Assembly: GCA_043801445.1 (NCBI GenBank)
Contig: JAZDMB010000053.1
Location: forward strand, 1 to 27,225
Direction: 5' to 3'
Origin: JAZDFP01 sp043801445
GTDB taxonomy: Bacteria > Planctomycetota > MHYJ01 > JACQXL01
Length of the DNA stretch: 27,225 bases
Shown here piece by piece: positions 22,007 through 27,225 of the stretch. Made by a program: the position numbers and the translations under genes. The notes below the pieces were generated by a model. It made no database searches. It had not been told where the DNA came from and worked only from the letters and a program-made list of their open reading frames with translations. The first letter of the stretch is position 1. The number at the start of each line of letters is the position of its first letter.

Positions 22007-25000
22007 ATGATGAATAATTACATATCTATTCGTGGAGCAAAAGAACATAATCTCAATAATATCAACATTGATATTCCCCGCGATAAATTAATCGTAATTA
22101 CCGGCGTAAGCGGTTCGGGCAAAACCTCTTTGGCATTTGATACTATTTATGCCGAGGGTCAACATCGTTATATTGAAAGCCTATCGGCTTATGCGAGGCA
22201 ATTCCTGGAGCAAATAGCCAAACCAGAAATAGAATCTATAGTAGGATTACCGCCGACCATCTCAATAGAACAAAGAGGCGGAACGGGAACTCCCCGCTCT
22301 ATCGTGGCAACCACCACGGAAATTTATGATTATTTGCGGGTCATTTTCGCCCGTCTCGGCCAACCGCACTGCTATAAATGCAATCGGCCTGTCGTCCGCC
22401 AATCAGCCCAGCAAATTATCCAGCAGATTCGCTCGCTGCCGACCTATACAAGCATTGTTATTCTGGCGCCGATTATCCGCGGTAAAAAAGGCGAACATCG
22501 CGAGGTTTTTGACCGCATCAAACGCAATGGTTTTATCAGAGTCAGGGTAAACGGTAAAATATTGGAATTGTCTTCTTCGATACCCCGCTTGAACAAATAC
22601 AAGAAACACAATATTGAAATCGTCGTCGACCGCTTGACTACCGCCCCTGCGGGACTCCCGATTGGAACTGCGCCATCAGGCATTGAACCCAAAGAATCGG
22701 ATAAAAACAGATTGGCGGATTCCGTAGAAACAGCCCTGCGATTAGGCGAAGGATTGGTAATCATCTCATACCAGAACGCAACGCAAAGCATAAAAGATTC
22801 AAGGAATAATGTCGTCCATTCCAAGTCTTCGGATATGCTGTTTTCCGAACATTATGCCTGCCCGGACTGCCAGATCAACTTCTCCGAATTAAGCCCCCGG
22901 ATATTTTCATTTAATTCGCCTTATGGCGCTTGTCCCCGTTGTAACGGATTGGGAACGCGAATGGAATTAGACAGGGATTTAATCGTTCCTGATAAATCAC
23001 TGAGTCTGTCAGACGGCGCCATAGAAGCATGGCGTAAATCGGGACACCGGATGGCGATTTATTATTCCTATATCTTAAAAGAATTTGCCAATCATTTTGA
23101 TGTCAGCCTCAACACCACTTTCCAAAATCTGCCTGAAGAAAAGAAACGGATTCTTATGTACGGCACTACCTCAGCCGACGAACAGAAATACGGCAGTGAT
23201 TTTACAGGAGTGATTCCGGACCTCGAACGCCGTTTTTATAAAACGCAGAGCGAATCCGTAAAACATAAGATACTTTATTATATGAGTGAATTGCCCTGTC
23301 CGACCTGTAAAGGCGCGCGGCTCAAACAGGAACCGTTGGCGGTTAAACTCGGCGGTAAAAATATCCACGAGATTATTACAATGCCGGTAAAAGATGCTTA
23401 TCGTTTCTTTAATGAATTAAAACTAACTCCGGAACAAACTCTTATCGGCCAGCTGGCTCTTAAAGAAGTAAAAAACAGGCTGTCATTTTTGATTAATGTC
23501 GGGCTCTCTTATCTCACTTTAGACAGGCGCAGTTTAACGCTATCGGGCGGCGAAGCTCAACGTATCAGGCTTGCCTCGCAGGTGGGTTCAGGATTGGTCG
23601 GCGTCTGTTATGTCCTTGATGAACCGACTATCGGACTTCATCAACACGATAATCAAAAACTTCTGGATACGTTAAAGAAATTAAGAGACCTCGGCAATAC
23701 CGTAATTGTAGTTGAACACGATGAAGATACGATTAGGGCATCCGACTATCTGATTGATATCGGTCCCAGCGCAGGCAAACGGGGCGGGAAAGTTATTGTC
23801 TCAGCGCCGACAAAAGAGGCTCTCAATGGAAATTATCCGTTGATTAAACCATTGCCGATTATTACGCCGGAGGCGTCGCCCGCCACCTCTATCGATTCTC
23901 ACCCAGGCGAATCCGAGGGCGGACAGGCTTCACTAACACTTCAATATCTCAGCGGAAAATTGCGTATAGAACCGCCGAAACAAAGACGATTTAACAATCA
24001 TTTATTTCCCTTACCCTCATTAAATAAAGGTAAGCGGAGCGACAGTCCTTGCAGGATAAACTCCGTCCCGGCCAAATCGGGATGGAAAAATTCATCCCAG
24101 CCCGACCACCCGCCTGACTGGATGCCCCGCCAGAACGCCCCTGTCGGGCTGGCAGGTCAGGCAGGGATATCCAGTCGGACAGGTAATTGGCTGACCATTG
24201 TAGGCGCCAGAGAATTCAACCTCAAGAATATCAACGTCTCTATCCCATTAGGATGTTTCACCTGCGTTACCGGTGTTTCCGGCTCCGGTAAAAGCACCCT
24301 CGTCAACGAAATACTTTATAAAGGATTATTGCGGAAACTTTATAATAGCCGTATCCATTCCGGCGAATGCGACGACATACTGGGCATAGAAAACATCGAT
24401 AAAGTAATTATCATTGACCAGTCGCCCATCGGACGAACACCCCGCTCTAACCCGGCTACATACACCGGGGTATTCGACGAAATACGCAGGGTTTTTGCTT
24501 CAACTAAAGAGGCAAGACTGCGCGGCTATAAGCCCAATCGATTCAGTTTTAATCTTAAAGCCGGCCATTGTGTCGCTTGCCATGGACAAGGCACAAAACT
24601 GATTGCAATGCATTTCCTGCCGGATATCCACATTGTCTGTGAGCAGTGTAAAGGCAAACGTTATAACAGAGAAACATTAGACATTATTTATAAGGGCAAA
24701 AACATCGCTGATATATTAGAAATGGAGGTATCCACAGCCATAGAGTTCTTCCAGAATTTTCCCCATATCCTCAGAGTCCTTAAAACTCTGGAAAGCGTTG
24801 GATTAGGCTATATCGCTCTTGGCCAGGCCAGCACCACCCTTTCCGGCGGCGAGGCGCAAAGAATTAAATTATCCTCCGAACTCGGACGAGCCGCTACAAA
24901 AAAAACCATTTACATCCTCGATGAACCCACCACCGGATTGCATTTCTCCGATATAAACAAATTACTCCATGTTCTTAACCGTTTAGTAGACCGCGGCAAT

Positions 25001-25231
25001 ACGGTTGTGGTTATAGAACATAATATGCACGTAATAAAAATGGCTGATTATATTATTGACCTCGGACCAGAAGGAGGCGACGAAGGCGGATCAGTTGTCG
25101 CCGTCGGCACACCCGAAGAAGTCGCTTCCGCCAAAGGCGGATCTGCCTCTGGCACAGGGTTGCGGGAAGAAGACTGCACCCGAAAAAATGAACGTTATTA
25201 TACTGGTAAAATACTAAAGAAATATCTATAA
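22007..25231 (+). CDS. uvrA: Excinuclease ABC subunit A with several in-frame insertions
   Basis: This is the damage-recognition ATPase of nucleotide excision repair. Visible elements in order: Walker A GVSGSGKTS (33-41), ESLSAYARQFLEQ, zinc cysteines CPDC (285-288) and CPRC, signature LSGGEAQR (512-519) with VLDEPTIGLH, second Walker A GVSGSGKST (756-764), zinc cysteines CVAC (855-858) and CEQC, and second signature LSGGEAQR (945-952) with ILDEPTTGLH. At 1074 aa it exceeds the usual ~940. Extra low-complexity stretches sit in the linker (about 620-650 and 663-725), near 211-232, and at the C-terminus (about 1043-1061). Their sum roughly accounts for the excess. The largest is palindromic-repeat DNA. 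ATG at 22010 is an alternative start. Confidence 0.95.
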   Translation: MMNNYISIRGAKEHNLNNINIDIPRDKLIVITGVSGSGKTSLAFDTIYAEGQHRYIESLSAYARQFLEQIAKPEIESIVGLPPTISIEQRGGTGTPRSIVATTTEIYDYLRVIFARLGQPHCYKCNRPVVRQSAQQIIQQIRSLPTYTSIVILAPIIRGKKGEHREVFDRIKRNGFIRVRVNGKILELSSSIPRLNKYKKHNIEIVVDRLTTAPAGLPIGTAPSGIEPKESDKNRLADSVETALRLGEGLVIISYQNATQSIKDSRNNVVHSKSSDMLFSEHYACPDCQINFSELSPRIFSFNSPYGACPRCNGLGTRMELDRDLIVPDKSLSLSDGAIEAWRKSGHRMAIYYSYILKEFANHFDVSLNTTFQNLPEEKKRILMYGTTSADEQKYGSDFTGVIPDLERRFYKTQSESVKHKILYYMSELPCPTCKGARLKQEPLAVKLGGKNIHEIITMPVKDAYRFFNELKLTPEQTLIGQLALKEVKNRLSFLINVGLSYLTLDRRSLTLSGGEAQRIRLASQVGSGLVGVCYVLDEPTIGLHQHDNQKLLDTLKKLRDLGNTVIVVEHDEDTIRASDYLIDIGPSAGKRGGKVIVSAPTKEALNGNYPLIKPLPIITPEASPATSIDSHPGESEGGQASLTLQYLSGKLRIEPPKQRRFNNHLFPLPSLNKGKRSDSPCRINSVPAKSGWKNSSQPDHPPDWMPRQNAPVGLAGQAGISSRTGNWLTIVGAREFNLKNINVSIPLGCFTCVTGVSGSGKSTLVNEILYKGLLRKLYNSRIHSGECDDILGIENIDKVIIIDQSPIGRTPRSNPATYTGVFDEIRRVFASTKEARLRGYKPNRFSFNLKAGHCVACHGQGTKLIAMHFLPDIHIVCEQCKGKRYNRETLDIIYKGKNIADILEMEVSTAIEFFQNFPHILRVLKTLESVGLGYIALGQASTTLSGGEAQRIKLSSELGRAATKKTIYILDEPTTGLHFSDINKLLHVLNRLVDRGNTVVVIEHNMHVIKMADYIIDLGPEGGDEGGSVVAVGTPEEVASAKGGSASGTGLREEDCTRKNERYYTGKILKKYL
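23993..24183. repeat. Nested palindromic-element insertion inside uvrA
   Basis: About 189 nt (63 codons) separate PPKQRRF from GNWLTIVGARE, which are adjacent in ordinary UvrA. It contains stacked inverted repeats: CTTACC/GGTAAG (24010-24034), CGGAG/CTCCG (24035-24065), TCCCG/CGGGA (24066-24082) and CCAGCCCGAC/GTCGGGCTGG (24097-24152). The outer half-sites CCCGCCTGAC (24109-24118) and GTCGGACAGG (24174-24183) are split by 55 nt whose ends are themselves inverted (TGGAT...ATCCA). The frame is kept open. Confidence 0.75.
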
Positions 25232-25233
25232 TA

Positions 25234-25287
25234 GCTCATAAGTTCAAGAGTTCACCGGTTACTCGTGAAGAAAGTGAACTCGTGAGC
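25234..25287. repeat. Inverted repeat between uvrA and the pilT-like gene
   Basis: AGTTCAC (25249-25255) pairs with GTGAACT (25274-25280), with an outer GCTCA/TGAGC pair. Related GAACTCATGAG sequence continues to about 25302. No T-run follows, so it is not a convincing terminator. Confidence 0.5.
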
Positions 25288-25317
25288 TAATGAACTCATG
25301 AGAAAGGATTTATTCAT

Positions 25318-26427
25318 ATGGATATTAAAGAATTGTTTGCCGCTGTGGTAGCCAAAAACGCCTCTGATTTATTTATCAAGGTCGGCGCGCCTCCGACGGT
25401 CCGGATACTCGGACAATTGGAAAAACTACCCCAAACCGCCCCGCTTACCCAGGAAATGATAGAAAAACTGTTTACAGAAATTACTACCGAAAAATTGCGC
25501 CAGAAATTCATGGAAACCAATGAGGTGGATACCGCTTATGAAATTTACGGGCTCGGCCGTTTTCGCGTCAATATTTTCAGGCAAAGAGGTTTTATCGGAA
25601 TGGCTTTCAGGTATATCCGTTCTGATATACCGGCCATTGAAACACTGCATCTCCCGCTCAAACCATTAGAAAAATTAGCGACAACCGTCAGGGGATTGTT
25701 TCTGGTATCCGGTATAGCCGGCAGCGGAAAATCGACCACCATCGCCAGTTTTCTCAATTACATCAACAAAAACTGGAAAAAACATATTATCACTATAGAA
25801 GACCCGGTCGAATTTATTTTCGAGGATGATAAATGCATCATAGACCAAAGAGAATTGGGAATAGACACCTTTTCTTTTGCCGAGGCATTAAGGCATTCGG
25901 TCCGTCAGAGTCCCGACGTTATTATGATCGGTGAAATGCGCGACAAGGAAACGATGGAAACAGCCATCAACGCCGCCGAAACCGGACATCTGGTCGTCAG
26001 CACGATTCATAGCGTTAACTCGTTCCAGACCATAGAACGAATCGTCAACATGTTCCCGCCCCATCAGCACCGGCTCCTTTATCAGCAATTATCATTGCTC
26101 CTGCAGGGGATTATCTCGCAAAGACTGCTGTTGCGTTCGGATGGCAAGGGATTCATTCCGGCCGCCGAAATAATGCTCTCCACGCCGACTATTAAAAATT
26201 TAATCGCCGAAGGCAAAATCCCTGAAATATATACCTACATTCATGAAGGCTACAATTATTATGGCACGCAAACATTTAACCAGTCTCTCAAATATTTAAT
26301 ACAGAATAATTTTATTACTACCGAAGAAGCCCTGGCATCTTCCGATAAACCGGAGGAATTAAAATTAGAATTACGCGGTATTACCAAAGGCACCGATGAT
26401 TTTGATTTCAAGTCAAAAATCCGATAA
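25318..26427 (+). CDS. pilT: PilT/PilU-family secretion ATPase
   Basis: This 369-aa hexameric GspE/PilT superfamily ATPase is the type that powers type IV pilus retraction. The N-terminal PAS-like domain is about 1-110 (ASDLFIKVGAPPTVRI; RFRVNIFRQRG). Walker A is GIAGSGKST (132-140). The Asp box ITIEDPVEF is near 160, the Walker B/GEMRD motif is IMIGEMRD (202-209), and the His box is TGHLVVSTIHS (His224, His231). The usual GPTGSGKST, GE(L)RD and STLHT wording is varied here, which suggests a PilU-like or divergent paralogue. A strong AGAAAGGA site lies 9 nt before ATG. No other pilus gene is in the window. Confidence 0.9.
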   Translation: MDIKELFAAVVAKNASDLFIKVGAPPTVRILGQLEKLPQTAPLTQEMIEKLFTEITTEKLRQKFMETNEVDTAYEIYGLGRFRVNIFRQRGFIGMAFRYIRSDIPAIETLHLPLKPLEKLATTVRGLFLVSGIAGSGKSTTIASFLNYINKNWKKHIITIEDPVEFIFEDDKCIIDQRELGIDTFSFAEALRHSVRQSPDVIMIGEMRDKETMETAINAAETGHLVVSTIHSVNSFQTIERIVNMFPPHQHRLLYQQLSLLLQGIISQRLLLRSDGKGFIPAAEIMLSTPTIKNLIAEGKIPEIYTYIHEGYNYYGTQTFNQSLKYLIQNNFITTEEALASSDKPEELKLELRGITKGTDDFDFKSKIR

Positions 26428-26452
26428 GAAAATAGCAACAAAAGAAAAGTAG

Positions 26453-26596
26453 CCACAGAGACGACTCGTAGAACTATAAGGAAACCATGAATCCAAGATT
26501 AATTAATTTCCTGTTTTCATGGACTCCTTATAATCTTTCGTAATTTATTCGCTCTGCAAACGGGGTTTATCCCGCCCCAACGGAACGTCTCTGCGG
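26453..26596. repeat. Long nested inverted repeat downstream of the pilT-like gene
   Basis: CCACAGAGACG (26453-26463) pairs with CGTCTCTGCGG (26586-26596) with one G-T type mismatch. Inside, TATAAGGAAACCATGA (26475-26490) pairs with TCATGGACTCCTTATA (26517-26532) apart from two positions. It begins 25 bp after the pilT-like stop codon and has no terminal T-run. Confidence 0.6.
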
Positions 26597-26740
26597 TTAA
26601 ACTATACGCCCTACGCTCCATACTTTCTACTTTTTACTTTTGACTTCTTACTTCATACTACCTACCTTCTACATACTAACTACTTCATACTGTATGCTAA
26701 ACTGATGTGAGACGTGTCTCGTTGAAATAACATTCTGTAC

Positions 26741-26862
26741 TAGGTAGAGGGGTATCTATTAGTAGGTGGGGGGATATCTACTAGTAGTGGGGGGGATATC
26801 TACTAGATACCCCGGGGATATCCCCCGGGATATACGGGGGTATCCCCCCCCCTATACACTTT
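26741..26862. repeat. 22-bp-period G-run array, five units
   Basis: The core TATC, preceded by a G-run, recurs at 26753, 26775, 26797, 26819 and 26841, exactly 22 bp apart each time. Units one to three share GATATCTACTAGTAG-like sequence; units four and five turn into C-run/G-run palindromes such as GGGGATATCCCC. No unique spacers are present. Confidence 0.8.
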
Positions 26863-26983
26863 ATACTATGTACTATATACTGATGTGTCCCGCGTGCAAT
26901 TACTAATAATTTTTTATTTGTAACATTCGTATAAATTCGTGTCATTTGTGTTAATAACTCTTTGGGGCTATTGGTGTTAAATA

Positions 26984-27071
26984 AAATGTCGTGCTTCGCA
27001 ATCTTAAAATCACAAAATCACGTTAAAATAGCGTATTTAGGGTACCAGAAATCAAGAAATGTCGTGCTTCG
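26984..27071. repeat. 15-bp direct repeat pair
   Basis: AAATGTCGTGCTTCG occurs at 26984-26998 and again at 27057-27071, in the same orientation 73 bp apart. Confidence 0.7.
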
Positions 27072-27121
27072 TTGTCATAAGTCCCTATAAAATCTACACC
27101 GACACCCCCCGTATACTACCC

Positions 27122-27225
27122 CCTATTACCCCCTACTCCACAGTCTATATAGGGGTATATAAGGGTCTATGTCCGGGTATATAACCCTCTATGTCGGGGT
27201 ATATCAGAGAGTATGCGGGGATACA
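27122..27225. repeat. Second 22-bp-period array, running off the window end
   Basis: The TCTAT-like start of each unit falls at 27122 (CCTAT), 27144, 27166, 27188 and 27210 (AGTAT), a constant 22-bp step, and from 27144 on each is followed by a G-run (GGGG, GGG, GGGG, GGGG) then TATA or ATA. The array is cut by the window edge, so its true length is unknown. Confidence 0.7.

Larger units (their letters stand above)
26428..27225. other. Gene-free, repeat-rich right end
   Basis: No supported gene is seen in these ~800 bp. The stretch holds a long nested inverted repeat (26453-26596), a low-complexity run of TACTTCATACT-type units (about 26605-26700, complementary in type to the run at 205-265), two 22-bp-period G-run arrays, an ACGAAT-type fragment near 26925-26960, and a 15-bp direct repeat. 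Confidence 0.75.

Noticed and set aside
21829..22017. Small plus-strand ORF ahead of uvrA
   Set aside because: It is made of the hairpin elements, has no SD and overlaps the uvrA promoter and start.
22007..25231. Frameshifted or chimeric uvrA caused by assembly error
   Set aside because: A single open frame covers all canonical motifs in order, and the extra stretches are in frame with related sequence in other genes of the window.
26741..27225. CRISPR-like array
   Set aside because: The 22-bp units are contiguous and degenerate, with no unique spacers, no conserved direct repeat of CRISPR length and no cas genes nearby.

Overview
The window looks like a chromosomal segment of an uncultured, AT-rich Gram-negative bacterium, most plausibly a planctomycete. 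Several clues point there together: a complete lpxC-fabZ-lpxA lipid A block next to a PBP2 gene, a squalene-cyclase-fold repeat protein beside a PQQ-type propeller protein, a membrane-anchored excisionase-like helix-turn-helix protein, a DUF4091 protein, and many lipoproteins. The assignment is inferred from gene content; no rRNA or tRNA gene was seen.

Layout. 1-458 is repeat-rich intergenic DNA. 459-3003 (minus) holds a fibronectin-III/beta-propeller lipoprotein and a tandem-ACT protein. 3312-4980 holds a DUF47 (PhoU-like) gene and a Pit phosphate transporter gene that converge. 5367-7407 (plus) is an envelope-like trio: a small anchored protein, an HTH-acidic-linker-TM protein and an OmpA-type lipoprotein. 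7409-12039 (minus) is a tight operon reading PQQ-like propeller protein, squalene-cyclase-like repeat protein, fmt, DUF116. A polyprenyl diphosphate synthase gene (12213-13280, plus) diverges from it. 13477-17122 (plus) holds a small lipoprotein, a DUF4091 glycosidase-like protein and a 2-hydroxyacyl-CoA dehydratase subunit. 17175-21533 (minus) is the outer-membrane/cell-wall operon lpxC-fabZ-lpxA-mrdA. 22007-26427 (plus) holds uvrA and a PilT-type ATPase gene. 26428-27225 is gene-free and repeat-rich.

The most unusual feature is a family of small GC-rich palindromes built from CCCGCCTGAC and GGTCGGGCAGG half-sites. They occur between genes, sometimes with a second palindrome nested in the centre, and also in frame inside fabZ, mrdA and uvrA. 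UvrA is 1074 aa, and the apparent insertions account for most of the excess over the usual ~940 aa. This resembles the in-frame palindromic elements known from Rickettsia, though the sequence differs. Other notable signals are two G-run arrays with an exact 22-bp period near the right end, several SD-less genes whose promoter abuts the start codon (candidate leaderless mRNAs), and a structured uvrA leader with a dyad over the -35 box, a potential pseudoknot and a hairpin over the only SD-like sequence.
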